64,000 nucleotides of DNA. Origin: Gluconobacter cadivus. GTDB taxonomy: Bacteria; Pseudomonadota; Alphaproteobacteria; Acetobacterales; Acetobacteraceae. Made by a program: the position numbers and the translations under genes. Positions 1 through 9,136 of the stretch are shown here, piece by piece. The stretch lies in the NCBI RefSeq assembly GCF_015244745.1, contig NZ_JABCQI010000002.1, positions 62,001 to 126,000 of the forward strand, in the 5' to 3' direction. The notes beneath the pieces were generated by a model that did no database searches, was not told the origin of the DNA, and saw nothing but the letters and a program-made list of their open reading frames with translations. How positions within the stretch are numbered: position 1 is the stretch's first letter; every line of letters begins with the position of its first letter.

Positions 1-2
1 TC

Positions 3-158
3 GAGGATCTCATCACCGTTCGCCCGCTTCCCGAACCCGAAGCGCGCCGCACGATCGGTCTGACATGGCGCGCATCGGACCCGCGAGCCCCCGTTTTCCG
101 TGACTTTGCGGCTTATCTTCGCAGTATCACGCCAGAACACTGCCACGTCTGTCGCTGA
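3..158 (+). CDS. LysR-family transcriptional regulator, C-terminal end (partial)
   Basis: An open frame enters from the left edge and stops at TGA 156-158, giving about 51 residues. It contains PLPEPEARRTIGLTWR, then DPRAPVFRDFAAYLR. This matches the usual end of LysR-type effector-binding domains, where an R-x-I-x-L-x-W-R strand is followed by a final helix. The helix-turn-helix is outside the window, so the regulated gene is unknown. The stop lies 7 bases before the best start of the next gene, so the two may be co-transcribed. The assignment rests only on this short tail. Confidence 0.6.
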   Translation, partial: EDLITVRPLPEPEARRTIGLTWRASDPRAPVFRDFAAYLRSITPEHCHVCR

Positions 159-165
159 CTCCCTC

Positions 166-1665
166 ATGACGCCTCCCCGATCATCAGCCTTGCGCTCCAC
201 TGAACCCACCATCATGGGGACAGCCTATGGCGTCGTCCTGTGCGTGATGCTCCTTGTCATCGCCTTGCAGGCCGCCATTCTCCCCGCTTCTGTCTGGCAG
301 GGAGACGAATATGATTATTTTGCCAATATCCGGGAGCATGGTCTGGCATTCCTGTCAGACAGACTGCTCCACTGGAGCCCGCGCCCATTTTCAGAAATTA
401 TCATCTTTGCCTACGGAACAGTCGCCAATGCCGCACAGAAGCCGCTGGCCTGGATCTTTCTGGCCCTGACATGGCTGTTTTGCGCTGCGGTCGCATTCGT
501 ACCTTTCCTGCGCCGAAGCGACGCTCCTATCTCGGCGCGACTGCTGATTGCAGTATCCGTTGCCGCCATTTTCATGCTCGGTCATCCGTCCGCGGATTTT
601 TTCTACTGGCCGATGGGCACCATCGCTCATCTTCCCGTCCTTGCCGCCGCCTGCGGACTGACCCTTCTGAAGATCAGTCAGATCCTTTCTGCTCGCGCGG
701 AAGCCCTGTTGCTGTCTCTTGCACTGACATCAAGCGAAGCGGGAGTATTTTTCGGAATGCTCTGGTTGGGAATGCGTGGGTCTGGGCTTCTATATAATTG
801 CCGTACCGCCGCATTCGGCCGCGCCAGATGGCTGCTTTTGCCCACCGGGGTTGGACTTTGCGTTTCTGCCGAGATGCTTCTCAACCACAGAATGGGCGGG
901 GGTGGATTTCCGTTCACTCCCACACACGGACATATCAAAGCCAGTCTTGCCGCAGCCTTTGGTCCATTCCTGAAAACGCTGATCGCCCTTCAGCCGAACG
1001 AAATGAGTTCAGGTGGTGGGTTTACAAAACAGGCCATGGCCAGCGGACTCGCATTAAAAATCATTCTGACCGGCGCCTTTACGACACTCTTCATGACTTG
1101 CGGCATCCGCCCTGCTTTACGGACGCTCATAGCGCCCGCCATTGCACTTGCAGGCACGATGTATCTGACGATCGCCGCCGCTTTCTACGCGTTTGGTTTT
1201 CTATGCTGCCAGCGCCATGAAGCGTTCCGGCTGGACCTTTCAGTCCTTCTGGTTTTGCTGCTTTCCGCAGGTCTGAGCACGATTTTATCGGAAAAATTTA
1301 AGGCATCTTTCGACGACCCAAAGAGAGAAACACGCCTCCAGATCTGTGCCCTGACGGGACTTCTACTGTTTGCAGGCTGGACAATGCGCTGGCGTCTGTC
1401 CGACCTGTCGCTCGCCCTCGCAGGTCTTCCGCTGGAAGAAACTGCTCACAATCGTGTCTGGGCATCCGGACTGTCAGCCGGAACCGATATGACCTATGCG
1501 CAAGGCACGGCCTCACCCGCATTCTATTACTGGCACTGGGAGCCAGGCACCTATCATGCGGGTGGCACCGGGTGGGAAGTTCAGTCCGCCATGCGGTATT
1601 TCGGCAAGACGACGCTTCATGTCTTGCCGCCCATCAGCCTGCTCGCCCTCCCCGCCAACCCTTAA
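166..1665 (+). CDS. Polytopic membrane protein of unknown function
   Basis: This 499-residue protein has roughly ten hydrophobic segments. An acidic/aromatic first extracytoplasmic loop carries WQGDEYDYF just after the first segment, and the C-terminal tail is soluble and rich in Trp and Tyr. A long first loop with acidic residues after TM1 resembles GT-C type glycosyltransferases and DUF6056-like proteins, but no diagnostic motif settles it. I start at ATG 166 because earlier starts overlap the LysR frame; ATG 214, immediately before TM1, is also possible. It follows the LysR gene by 7 bases. The function is not recognised. Confidence 0.7.
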   Translation: MTPPRSSALRSTEPTIMGTAYGVVLCVMLLVIALQAAILPASVWQGDEYDYFANIREHGLAFLSDRLLHWSPRPFSEIIIFAYGTVANAAQKPLAWIFLALTWLFCAAVAFVPFLRRSDAPISARLLIAVSVAAIFMLGHPSADFFYWPMGTIAHLPVLAAACGLTLLKISQILSARAEALLLSLALTSSEAGVFFGMLWLGMRGSGLLYNCRTAAFGRARWLLLPTGVGLCVSAEMLLNHRMGGGGFPFTPTHGHIKASLAAAFGPFLKTLIALQPNEMSSGGGFTKQAMASGLALKIILTGAFTTLFMTCGIRPALRTLIAPAIALAGTMYLTIAAAFYAFGFLCCQRHEAFRLDLSVLLVLLLSAGLSTILSEKFKASFDDPKRETRLQICALTGLLLFAGWTMRWRLSDLSLALAGLPLEETAHNRVWASGLSAGTDMTYAQGTASPAFYYWHWEPGTYHAGGTGWEVQSAMRYFGKTTLHVLPPISLLALPANP

Positions 1666-1697
1666 GCGGGAAGGGACCGATTACTGACACTCAGACT

Positions 1698-2156
1698 TTA
1701 TTCGGCCGCGTTGCAACGATGGGTGGAGCCGGGGAAATCCGAGCATTCGCCCTTCACGGAATCCCAGCGGAAATCCATTTCATCACCCGCCATGCCATTT
1801 TTCTGGAACTCGGTCGTCACCGCGCTCACATTCGTCACATGGCCTTTGGTGTAAACCAGTTCCACATAACCGTTATAGAAACCCGGGATCTTGCCCACAC
1901 CTTCGAAATAGGTCGGTTTTCCGTCTTTTCCCGGCACAGCGAACAGCTTGACGACCTGGGCCGGGGTTGCATGTTCCAGCTTGCGCAGGAACTCTGGTGA
2001 CAGGGTCTGACAGCTGATTTCCGGGCGTGGGTCTTCGCCCACATTCGACTGCCAGCAGGCCGTCTGACCCGGCAGCGGCGTCGCGGACGCCAGATGCGGC
2101 GCAACGAGCGACGCCCCAAAAGCTGCGGCCATCGTGACATGCTTCAAACGTATCAT
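1698..2156 (-). CDS. Secreted protein of unknown function (152 aa)
   Basis: The start at ATG 2156 is preceded by GGAG about 10 bases upstream and gives an N-terminal signal peptide (basic MIRLKHV, hydrophobic core, AxA-like end near ASA). The mature part has four cysteines in two widely spaced pairs (ACW, SCQ, then ECS, RCN near the end), consistent with disulfides in the periplasm. The motif FEGVGKIPGFYNGYVELVYT looks like a small beta-rich domain. It is convergent with the membrane protein at 166-1665. I do not recognise the family; the function is unknown. Confidence 0.65.
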   Translation of the reverse strand: MIRLKHVTMAAAFGASLVAPHLASATPLPGQTACWQSNVGEDPRPEISCQTLSPEFLRKLEHATPAQVVKLFAVPGKDGKPTYFEGVGKIPGFYNGYVELVYTKGHVTNVSAVTTEFQKNGMAGDEMDFRWDSVKGECSDFPGSTHRCNAAE

Positions 2157-2261
2157 CTGTAAAATGCTCCAGCAGAATTCTCTGTTTTCCGAACCTATCA
2201 CAGCCCTCTTCCGGAACCCACAGACCCTGCCGAACACCTTTTACGGAAATACCCACCCCCA

Positions 2262-3536
2262 TCAGGCCGGAGGCACTTCAACTGCGGAAGGCTTCTCGGG
2301 ATACAGCCAACGCGCCACACGCCCCATACTCAGGCCCTGAACAATGATCGTGAACACCACAACACCGTAGCACACAGGCAGAAGCGTATCGCGCAGTTCC
2401 CCCGCCGGGAGCCCCAGCGCAAGCGCAACGGAAATACCACCCCGCAGCCCGCCCCATGTCAGAAGGCCCAACGCACGCCCCCGCTCTCCGGGCTGCAACT
2501 GAACGGGAATGGTGCACAAGAAAACACTCGCCCCGCGCACCAAAACCGAGAGCGGGATGGCCACCACCATCATCAGGAACGGCGCGAGATGGGGCCTGAT
2601 TTCCAGAAGTTCAAACCCGATCAGAAGGAAAAGCAGAGCGTTCAGGATCTCGTCGATCAGGTTCCAGAACCCTACCATTTCCGCGCGGGATTGCGGCGTA
2701 ATGGCCCTGTGCCCCGCCTTGCTGGCCAGACTCATTCCGGCCACCACAACTGCAATCGGCCCGGACATATGCAGCCCGTTCGCAAGACTGTAGGTGCCCG
2801 CCGCCAGCGCCAGAGAGCCCAGAAGATCAATCTGTGCATCCTCCACGCCGCGAAGCAGCAACAGCGCCAGCCAGCCGGTGAATGCGCCGAACAATCCGCC
2901 TCCCACGGCTTCAACCAGAAAACGCACGATGAAATCACTGGCCGAGACGGACGCGATATCTCCCGTGGCCATCCCGATCATCGTTCCGTAAATGACAACG
3001 CCTACGCCGTCATTGAACAGGCTTTCCCCCGCGAATGTCGCCTGAAGCGAGGGCGGCAGCCCCAGACGCCGCAACATGCCCACAACCGAGACCGGGTCAG
3101 TAGGTGCCAGCATCGCGCCCAGCAGCACGCACCAGCTGAAAGGCACAGCAAGCCCGAATACGGGAAAAATGAACCAGACCGGAACGGCCATCAGCGCCAC
3201 GGCTAGCGACGTTCCTACGATCGCCAGCGCCGCGACCGCCTTACCGCGAGAGACGATCATTCCCAGATCGACCTGCATCGCCCCTGCGAACAGCAGGAAA
3301 GACAGAGCCCCATCCAACAATGTCCGGGGCAGGTTGATCGTGCCCAGAAGGCTCTGAGGAACCTGCTGGAGGTCATAACCCGGAAATAGCGGGTTCAGGA
3401 GCATGACGACCAAAGAAATCAGCATCGAAAACAGCAGGATTCCGATGGCCAGTGGAAGTTTCAGGGTCCGGTAATTGATGATTCCCAGCAGCGTTGCCAC
3501 GGCCAGCAGCAGAGCAAACAGCCCCAGAGAATTCAT
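2262..3536 (-). CDS. CPA1-family Na+/H+ antiporter
   Basis: This 424-residue protein has about 12 membrane segments and the conserved CPA1 motifs: APTDPVSVVGML in the middle helix, followed by GESLFNDGVGVVIYG carrying the Asn-Asp ion-binding pair, and later TWGGLRGGISVALAL. Family members exchange Na+ or K+ for H+ across the inner membrane for pH and salt homeostasis. The protein lacks a long cytoplasmic C-terminal domain. The start at ATG 3536 leads straight into the first hydrophobic segment; a longer N-terminus (about 12 residues) is possible. It is transcribed alone. Which cation is used cannot be read from the sequence. Confidence 0.88.
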   Translation of the reverse strand: MNSLGLFALLLAVATLLGIINYRTLKLPLAIGILLFSMLISLVVMLLNPLFPGYDLQQVPQSLLGTINLPRTLLDGALSFLLFAGAMQVDLGMIVSRGKAVAALAIVGTSLAVALMAVPVWFIFPVFGLAVPFSWCVLLGAMLAPTDPVSVVGMLRRLGLPPSLQATFAGESLFNDGVGVVIYGTMIGMATGDIASVSASDFIVRFLVEAVGGGLFGAFTGWLALLLLRGVEDAQIDLLGSLALAAGTYSLANGLHMSGPIAVVVAGMSLASKAGHRAITPQSRAEMVGFWNLIDEILNALLFLLIGFELLEIRPHLAPFLMMVVAIPLSVLVRGASVFLCTIPVQLQPGERGRALGLLTWGGLRGGISVALALGLPAGELRDTLLPVCYGVVVFTIIVQGLSMGRVARWLYPEKPSAVEVPPA

Positions 3537-3748
3537 GACCGCATTGCCCCTTCCCGATCTCTGATCCCACAACCACTTACGTCATGACAGACCAGCAGCG
3601 GACAGATCCACTCTGCTTAACTACGCGGAGCACCCGGAAGTTTCTTTTGAAAGACGGCACGCTTACGCTTCCTTACCGTTCCTGACATGACAGACGTTAC
3701 GGCAGCACGCATTCTTCGGCGGGACAGCAACCGGAGGAAACGGAATTC

Positions 3749-3970
3749 GTGAAAAAGGCCTGCACCGTAACCGTTTTCATCCTGCTCGCAGCCTGCGCCT
3801 CACACGCACCGGCCGACATAGCATCAACTGCCAATGACGACGATGACCCCGGTTACACAGTCAAAAGTGATCGCGGGCACGGCGGTGGTGGCATGGGCGG
3901 TAACGGCAGCGTCTGGGGAGAGGTTTTCAGAACTGCTCTTCAGACCGGCATGGGCTTCGTCCACCACTAA
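3749..3970 (+). CDS. Small lipoprotein, glycine-rich
   Basis: This 73-residue protein begins at GTG 3749, with GGAGG at 3733-3737 as ribosome binding site. The N-terminus MKKACTVTVFILLAACAS is a lipoprotein signal with lipobox LAAC (Cys16). The mature part is acidic (NDDDDPG) and then Gly-rich (GHGGGGMGGNGSVWGE). It is probably anchored in a cell envelope membrane. It lies alone between the divergent antiporter gene and the convergent GST gene. The function is unknown; small Gly-rich lipoproteins of this kind are common in acetic acid bacteria. Confidence 0.7.
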   Translation: MKKACTVTVFILLAACASHAPADIASTANDDDDPGYTVKSDRGHGGGGMGGNGSVWGEVFRTALQTGMGFVHH

Positions 3971-3973
3971 GCC

Positions 3974-4621
3974 TCAGTAAAGCAGCCGCCACTCCGCCGG
4001 TTCGGCCTCCGCCAGCGCGTACCATTCCCGCATCAGCGGCTGATCGAGCATCGTCCGCACCCAGACCTTCACGACCGGATCAACTGCCAGTTCAAACGTG
4101 TGAATCCGAATGGCAATCGGCGCATACATGCAGTCCGCCACCGTCATCCGGTCCCCGAACAGGAACGTCGTCGGCTGACCCGAGCGCAGGAGCGCATCTT
4201 TGAGTGTGCGGCTCAGCAGCGCCACATCGGCCGCCAGTTCCTCGCTGATTTCGGGCAGAGGCGCAGGAATACGCTCGACATCCATGGAGCAGTTCTGGCG
4301 GATCGGGCGAAAACCGGCATGCATCTGCGCGCTGATGCTACGGGCATGGGCCCGCACGATCCGGTCTTCGGGCCACAGAGACGGTGCGATTTCCGCGCAG
4401 TATTCGCAGATCGCCAGACTTTCCCAGACATCCGCGCCGTCATGCTGAAGATACGGCACCATCCGGTTGGGCGAGCGCACATGAATCTCGGTCGTCCGGC
4501 CACCACCCTTGAGCGCAATCACCTCTTCCGTCACGTCCAGGCCGGCCAGCCGCACCGCCAGCCAGCCCCGCAGGGACCACGACGAATACCGACGCGACCC
4601 CAGAAGCAGCATTCCCGCCAT
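3974..4621 (-). CDS. Glutathione S-transferase family protein
   Basis: This 215-residue protein has the N-terminal thioredoxin-like GST domain (RRYSSWSLRGWLAVRLAG, then NRMVPYLQHDGADVWESLAICEY, which includes the cis-Pro VPxL and ES glutathione-binding motifs) and an all-helical C-terminal domain. The YSSWSLR signature is typical of a bacterial subfamily with serine near the catalytic position. Its ATG shares a base with the mnmA stop (TGATG), so it is translationally coupled as the last gene of the sulfur-transfer operon. Glutathione-dependent detoxification or reduction is likely; the substrate is unknown. Confidence 0.85.
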   Translation of the reverse strand: MAGMLLLGSRRYSSWSLRGWLAVRLAGLDVTEEVIALKGGGRTTEIHVRSPNRMVPYLQHDGADVWESLAICEYCAEIAPSLWPEDRIVRAHARSISAQMHAGFRPIRQNCSMDVERIPAPLPEISEELAADVALLSRTLKDALLRSGQPTTFLFGDRMTVADCMYAPIAIRIHTFELAVDPVVKVWVRTMLDQPLMREWYALAEAEPAEWRLLY

Positions 4622-5706
4622 CAGGCCTCTCCCGCAGTAATGAAGCCGCCGCCCAGCACGCGGCTTCCATCATACAGCACACAGGCCTGACCGGGCGCGG
4701 GCATCGCGGCCTCGTTCAGTTCCACCAGCGCACCGCCATTCTCCAATGGCTTTACAACAGCCTCGCGCAGCTTTTCGCGCGCGCGGATCTGCACGCCACA
4801 GCGCACGCCCTCAGCAGGCGCATCGATCAGCCAGTTCATGTCGCGCAGACGCACGGTCCGGCGACTGTCAGCTTCCGAAAGCTGCACGCGCGGCCCGACC
4901 ACGATGCGCCGCTTGGGCACATCAATGCGCGTCACCATCTGGCGTTCGCCCGTTGCGGTATGGATGTCGCCCAGACGTTTGCTCTGCCCGACCGTATAGC
5001 GCGCCACGCCTTCGTGCCGCCCCAGAACCCTGCCGTCCTCGTCCACGATCTCGCCCTCGCCCCGCACTTCCGGGCGCAGCTTCTCGACCAGTTCGGCATA
5101 GGAGCCGGTTGGGACGAAACAGATATCCTGACTGTCGGGCTTGGCCGCAATCGACAGGCCCAGTTCTTCGGCCAGCGCCCGGACATGCGCCTTGTCCGGC
5201 ATCTCGCCCAGCGGAAAGCGCAGATAGTCAAGCTGGTCTTTGGTCGTGGCGAACAGGAACCAGGTCTGGTCCCGCTCGGCATCGACAGGACGGTGCATTT
5301 CCGCTCCGTCCGGCCCGTCGACACGACGGACGTAATGCCCGGTCGCCATGGCCTCACAGCCCAGATCCCGCGCCATGCCCAAAAGATCCGTGAACTTCAC
5401 GCCCTGATTGCAGGCCACGCAAGGAACAGGCGTTTCGCCACGCGCATAGGCATCCGCAAAGCTCTCGACCACACTGTCACGAAAGCGCGTTTCCGCATCA
5501 ATGACGTAATGCGGAAAGCCCAGACGGTCTGCCACGGCGCGCGCATCCATGATGTCACGCCCCGCACAGCACGCACCCGGCTTGGCAGCCTGTCCGTGAT
5601 CGTAAAGCTGGAGGGTGGCGCCAATCACCTCGTGGCCCTGCCGTTTGAGCAGCGCGGCCACTACGGAACTGTCCACGCCTCCCGACATGGCAACGAGGAT
5701 CCGCAT
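4621..5706 (-). CDS. mnmA: tRNA-specific 2-thiouridylase MnmA
   Basis: This 361-residue cytoplasmic enzyme installs sulfur at C2 of the wobble uridine in tRNA-Lys, Glu and Gln, using ATP and persulfide sulfur. The N-terminal PP-loop SGGVDS is at residues 8-13. The catalytic cysteine is Cys99 in CVACNQGVKF and the second is Cys196 in SQDICFVPTGSY. DQTWFLF and the C-terminal beta-barrel region (VTRIDVPKRRIVVGP) follow. The length is normal for the family. It lies directly after a ferredoxin and two cysteine desulfurases, which would supply sulfur, and overlaps the GST start by one base. Confidence 0.97.
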   Translation of the reverse strand: MRILVAMSGGVDSSVVAALLKRQGHEVIGATLQLYDHGQAAKPGACCAGRDIMDARAVADRLGFPHYVIDAETRFRDSVVESFADAYARGETPVPCVACNQGVKFTDLLGMARDLGCEAMATGHYVRRVDGPDGAEMHRPVDAERDQTWFLFATTKDQLDYLRFPLGEMPDKAHVRALAEELGLSIAAKPDSQDICFVPTGSYAELVEKLRPEVRGEGEIVDEDGRVLGRHEGVARYTVGQSKRLGDIHTATGERQMVTRIDVPKRRIVVGPRVQLSEADSRRTVRLRDMNWLIDAPAEGVRCGVQIRAREKLREAVVKPLENGGALVELNEAAMPAPGQACVLYDGSRVLGGGFITAGEA

Positions 5707-5711
5707 GGTGC

Positions 5712-6026
5712 TCAGCCCGCCTTCGGAAGGCGGACGGTCAGGCCATCCAGCGCATCCGTCATGACGATCTGACAGCCCAGACGGGATGTCTTTTCCAGAC
5801 CGAACGCCAGATCGAGCATGTCTTCCTCGTCATCGGTCGGCTGGCTCAGCTTGGCAGCCCAGTCCGGATCGACGACCACATGGCAGGTCGCGCAGGCCAG
5901 CGAGCCTTCGCAAGCGCCTTCAAGGTCGATGTCATGCTTGTGCGCAATTTCCAGCACCGACAGTCCGACAGGCGCGTCCACGTCACGACGGGTTCCATCA
6001 CGCTCGATAAAGGTCATCTTGGGCAT
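5712..6026 (-). CDS. fdx: [2Fe-2S] ferredoxin, adrenodoxin/ISC type
   Basis: This 104-residue electron carrier has the cluster ligands Cys39, Cys45, Cys48 ([10 protein letters not shown]) and Cys85 (LGCQIV), the C-x5-C-x2-C...C spacing of vertebrate-type and ISC ferredoxins. The acidic helix [12 protein letters not shown] typical of this class precedes the last ligand. Family members donate electrons in Fe-S assembly or to P450s; its place between cysteine desulfurases and mnmA favours sulfur or Fe-S metabolism. It is 5 bases upstream of mnmA and 21 bases after the desulfurase stop, within one operon. Confidence 0.93.
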   Translation of the reverse strand: MPKMTFIERDGTRRDVDAPVGLSVLEIAHKHDIDLEGACEGSLACATCHVVVDPDWAAKLSQPTDDEEDMLDLAFGLEKTSRLGCQIVMTDALDGLTVRLPKAG

Positions 6027-6047
6027 AGGTCGTCCGTTTTTCCGGTT

Positions 6048-7190
6048 TCAGTTGGGTTGGCACGTCCGCGCAGCGGCGATCAGAAGTTCGGCCGCACGGT
6101 CAATATCGGCCTTGGAGGTAGAGCGTCCGACCGACAGGCGCAAGCATTGCGACGCCTTCTGCGCAGAAAGTCCCATCGCCGTCAGCACATAGGAAGGCGC
6201 AATCTCCGCTGCCGTACACGCCGATCCGGTCGAAGCGGCAACATCCGGGCAGGCTTCCAAAACGTCGAGCGCCCGGAGTCCCTCAGGCAGACAGACATTC
6301 AGCGCCCCCGCCAGACGCGGCGCCCCGGCACCGTTCAGGGCAATCCCCGGCAAGCCATTTTGAAGCTGCACCCACAAATCGTCCCGCAACAGGCCCAACC
6401 GCACGGCCTCATCCGCCATGTTCGCAACAGCCAGTTCCGCAGCCACTCCAAATCCGACGACAAGCGGTGTCGGCAGCGTGCCAGACCGGAATCCGCGCTC
6501 CTGCCCGCCCCCCGAAAACAATGCCTCCAGCCGAACGCGCGGTCGTCGGCGGACGTACAGAGCCCCGATCCCTTTCGGTCCGTACATCTTGTGCGCGGAC
6601 ACGGACGCCAGATCCACATCGCGCAACGACACCGGCATTTTCCCGGCCATCTGCGCCAGATCGACATGCATCAGCGCGCCCGCCGCCTTCACCAGCGCCG
6701 CAAGCTGCGGAATATCCTGCAACACGCCGGTCTCGTTGTTCGCGGCCATGATGCTCACGAACAGCGTCGGCACCTTCAGCGCCTCCCGCAGGATTTCGGG
6801 ATCAACCCGCCCGTCAGCATCCACGCCCAGCACAACCGCCTCAAAGCCTTCAGACGCCAGCGCCCGCACCGATTCCAGAACACATTTATGCTCGGTTGCG
6901 ACTGTGATGATCCGCCGTCGCGGATCGCCCAGCCGTACCAGATGCCGCGCCGCCCCCTTGATGGCGAGATTGTTCGCTTCCGTCGCACCGGACGTGAATA
7001 CGATCTCCCGCGCTTCCACGCCCAAAAGCCCAGCCACGCTCTCCCGCGCCCGCTCCACGGCCTCCGCCGCTTTCCGTCCCGGCCCATGCACACTGTGCGG
7101 GTTGCCGAAATCCTCCCCGAACCAGGGCAGCATGGCCTTCACAACCGCCGGATCGCATGGCGTTGTCGAAAGATAATCGAGATAGATCAT
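6048..7190 (-). CDS. Cysteine desulfurase (IscS/NifS family), copy 2 of tandem
   Basis: This 380-residue PLP enzyme converts L-cysteine to alanine and an enzyme-bound persulfide. PLP Lys201 lies in SAHKMYGPKG, His101 in ATEHKCVLE stacks on the cofactor, and the persulfide cysteine Cys325 lies in STGSACTAAEIAPSYVL, a long mobile loop of the IscS type. SGTLPTPLVVG is the family signature. It follows the paralogous gene at 7204-8304 by 13 bases and precedes the ferredoxin and mnmA. It is the more conventional of the two copies and a likely sulfur donor for MnmA. No iscU, iscA or hscBA is seen nearby. Confidence 0.93.
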   Translation of the reverse strand: MIYLDYLSTTPCDPAVVKAMLPWFGEDFGNPHSVHGPGRKAAEAVERARESVAGLLGVEAREIVFTSGATEANNLAIKGAARHLVRLGDPRRRIITVATEHKCVLESVRALASEGFEAVVLGVDADGRVDPEILREALKVPTLFVSIMAANNETGVLQDIPQLAALVKAAGALMHVDLAQMAGKMPVSLRDVDLASVSAHKMYGPKGIGALYVRRRPRVRLEALFSGGGQERGFRSGTLPTPLVVGFGVAAELAVANMADEAVRLGLLRDDLWVQLQNGLPGIALNGAGAPRLAGALNVCLPEGLRALDVLEACPDVAASTGSACTAAEIAPSYVLTAMGLSAQKASQCLRLSVGRSTSKADIDRAAELLIAAARTCQPN

Positions 7191-7203
7191 GCCCGTTTCC
7201 CGA

Positions 7204-8304
7204 TCATTTCCTTAAACGGCGCGCCATCGCCTCATACGCCTCACAAAACGCCTCAACCTGAGCTTCCTGCACATTCCAAGGAAGTGAAACACGGATGGCC
7301 TGTGCTGCGCCCTCCGTCTCCCCCATCGCCCGCAACACATGCGAAGACGACACTTTCCCCGACGAGCAGGCCGACCCCGCGGACACACAGAACCCCGCCA
7401 GATCCAGCGTCATAAGCTGCACCTGCGCCGCCACACCGTCCAAAATCAGACAGCTCGTATTCGGCAGCCGCGCCACCGCCTCCCCCGCAACCCGCGCGCC
7501 AACAGTTTTCGCCACAGCTTCGACCCGATCCCGAAGACGTTGCACCGGCCCCCAGTCCTGCACACGCGCCGCATCAAACGCCGCCGCCATGCCCAGAATG
7601 GCCGGAAGCGCCTGCGTTCCGCCCCGCCGTCCCCGCTCCTGACCGCCGCCCGCCACCAGAGCGTCCATGGGCTCGTCTTCCGCCAGCAACAACGCGCCCG
7701 CCCCTTTCGGGCCACCCATCTTATGCCCCGACACCGCAACACTGCACCCGCCCAGCGCGAACGGCACCCGTCCCGCGCTCTGCACAGCATCCACATGCAG
7801 ATGCGCACCCGAGTCGCGACACACCGCCAGTACATCCTCCAGCGGCGAAAGCACCCCCGTCTCGTTATTGGCGGACATCACACAGACCAGTGCCGGACCA
7901 CTCTCCCGCAGCCGTGCGCGGAGGTGTTCCACATCCAGAATTCCATCCCTGTTTACGGGCAGGATTTCAGCGTCCGGCGCGGCCTTGAGGATGGCATCAT
8001 GTTCCGTAGCCCCAACAAAAATCCGACACCCCTGCCCGAAAGCATGAACCGCCATAGCATCGGCTTCCGTCGCACCGGACGTGAACACGCAAGCGCCGGA
8101 AATCCGCCCGAAACCTGCTGCCATCCGGCTGCGGGCATCTTCAAGAAAACGGCGGGCCTCACGCCCTTCAGCATGAACCGAAGACGGGTTTCCCGACAGC
8201 ATCATCCCCTCCAACGCAGCGTCCCGCGCACAAGGGCGGAGCGGCTCGGTGGCATTGGCGTCCAGATAGGTCGTCCCGGGAGCAGTTTTCAGCGCAGTCA
8301 TCAT
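7204..8304 (-). CDS. Cysteine desulfurase paralogue, copy 1 of tandem
   Basis: This protein of about 366 residues belongs to the same fold as its downstream neighbour but is clearly diverged from it. PLP Lys195 lies in SGHKMGGPKGAG, His102 in GATEHDAIL, and the active Cys313 in SAGSACSSGKVSSSHVL. All catalytic residues are present, so it is probably active. ATG 8304 and ATG 8301 are adjacent; GGAA lies just upstream. A TTG at 8322 would add 6 residues. It is the first gene of the five-gene minus-strand operon and is divergent from the hydrolase at 8441. Why two copies are kept is unclear. Confidence 0.9.
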   Translation of the reverse strand: MMTALKTAPGTTYLDANATEPLRPCARDAALEGMMLSGNPSSVHAEGREARRFLEDARSRMAAGFGRISGACVFTSGATEADAMAVHAFGQGCRIFVGATEHDAILKAAPDAEILPVNRDGILDVEHLRARLRESGPALVCVMSANNETGVLSPLEDVLAVCRDSGAHLHVDAVQSAGRVPFALGGCSVAVSGHKMGGPKGAGALLLAEDEPMDALVAGGGQERGRRGGTQALPAILGMAAAFDAARVQDWGPVQRLRDRVEAVAKTVGARVAGEAVARLPNTSCLILDGVAAQVQLMTLDLAGFCVSAGSACSSGKVSSSHVLRAMGETEGAAQAIRVSLPWNVQEAQVEAFCEAYEAMARRLRK

Positions 8305-8440
8305 GTTTTCCAGATTGGGCAAACAGGCGGAAATCGCAATGGCATGTCGATTTTGGTGGAAATCGGCTTTTGCGAATCGGTATACACAGCACCACCGGAC
8401 GGCAGAGTTCCAATCCTGCCTGACACAGCGCGAGAGTATT

Positions 8441-9106
8441 ATGCCTGAAGTGATGTTCGCCGGCCCAGACGGCCGGCTTGAGGGTCGTTACCACCACTCC
8501 AGCGAACCCAACGCTCCGCTCGCCCTGGTGCTGCATCCCCATCCGCTCCATGGCGGCACCATGAACAACCGCATAACCTACACGATGTATCGCAGCTTCG
8601 AGAAAATGGGCTTCTCGGTCATGCGCTACAATTCGCGTGGCGTCGGCCGCTCCCAGGGCCGTTATGACGGCGGTATCGGCGAAATTTCCGATGCGGCTGC
8701 AGCCCTTGACTGGATGCAGATGGTCAATCCGAACTCCACCGAATTGTGGATTTCGGGCTATTCCTTCGGCGCGTTCGTCGGCATGCAGCTTCTGATGCGT
8801 CGCCCTGAAATCAGCGGCTGGATCAGCGTGGCCCCCCCGGCCAACGACTACGATTTCGGCTTTCTGGCCCCCTGCCCGTGCGGCGGCCTCATGATTGCCG
8901 GCGGCAAGGACGAAATGGCGCCCGAGCCTGGCATCCGCAAGTTGGTGGACAAGCTGAACACCCAGAAGAACGTGACCGTCGACTACCGTATCTTCGACGA
9001 CGCCGACCACATCTTCGCCAAACAGGCCGACCGCGTCGGCGAGGCGCTGGAAGATCACGTCAATACGATGCGTGGCCGCAAGGCACTGGCTCTGGCCGCA
9101 GACTGA
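8441..9106 (+). CDS. Alpha/beta hydrolase (COG2945-like)
   Basis: This 221-residue cytoplasmic protein has the serine hydrolase triad in order: Ser108 in the nucleophile elbow GYSFGA, Asp157 in GGKDEM and His190 in DADHIF. The oxyanion region LHPHPLHGGTMNN is at residues 31-43. This compact form without a lid domain matches the COG2945/YfeP-like group of predicted hydrolases. The start at ATG 8441 fits the N-terminal strand of the family; upstream sequence is intergenic. It is followed by a strong intrinsic terminator, so it is probably monocistronic. The substrate is unknown. Confidence 0.88.
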   Translation: MPEVMFAGPDGRLEGRYHHSSEPNAPLALVLHPHPLHGGTMNNRITYTMYRSFEKMGFSVMRYNSRGVGRSQGRYDGGIGEISDAAAALDWMQMVNPNSTELWISGYSFGAFVGMQLLMRRPEISGWISVAPPANDYDFGFLAPCPCGGLMIAGGKDEMAPEPGIRKLVDKLNTQKNVTVDYRIFDDADHIFAKQADRVGEALEDHVNTMRGRKALALAAD

Positions 9107-9136
9107 TCCGGGACAAACATCCCGACAGACACCTTC

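Noticed and set aside
1651-1670. CCCGC...GCGGG inverted repeat at the end of the first membrane protein gene
   Set aside because: The stem is only 5 bp, overlaps the stop codon and has no T tract, so it is not a convincing terminator.
5880-7415. Long plus-strand open frame of 511 codons
   Set aside because: It is antisense to the cysteine desulfurase and ferredoxin genes and rich in Arg, His and Pro, as expected for a GC-rich shadow frame; no domain is seen.
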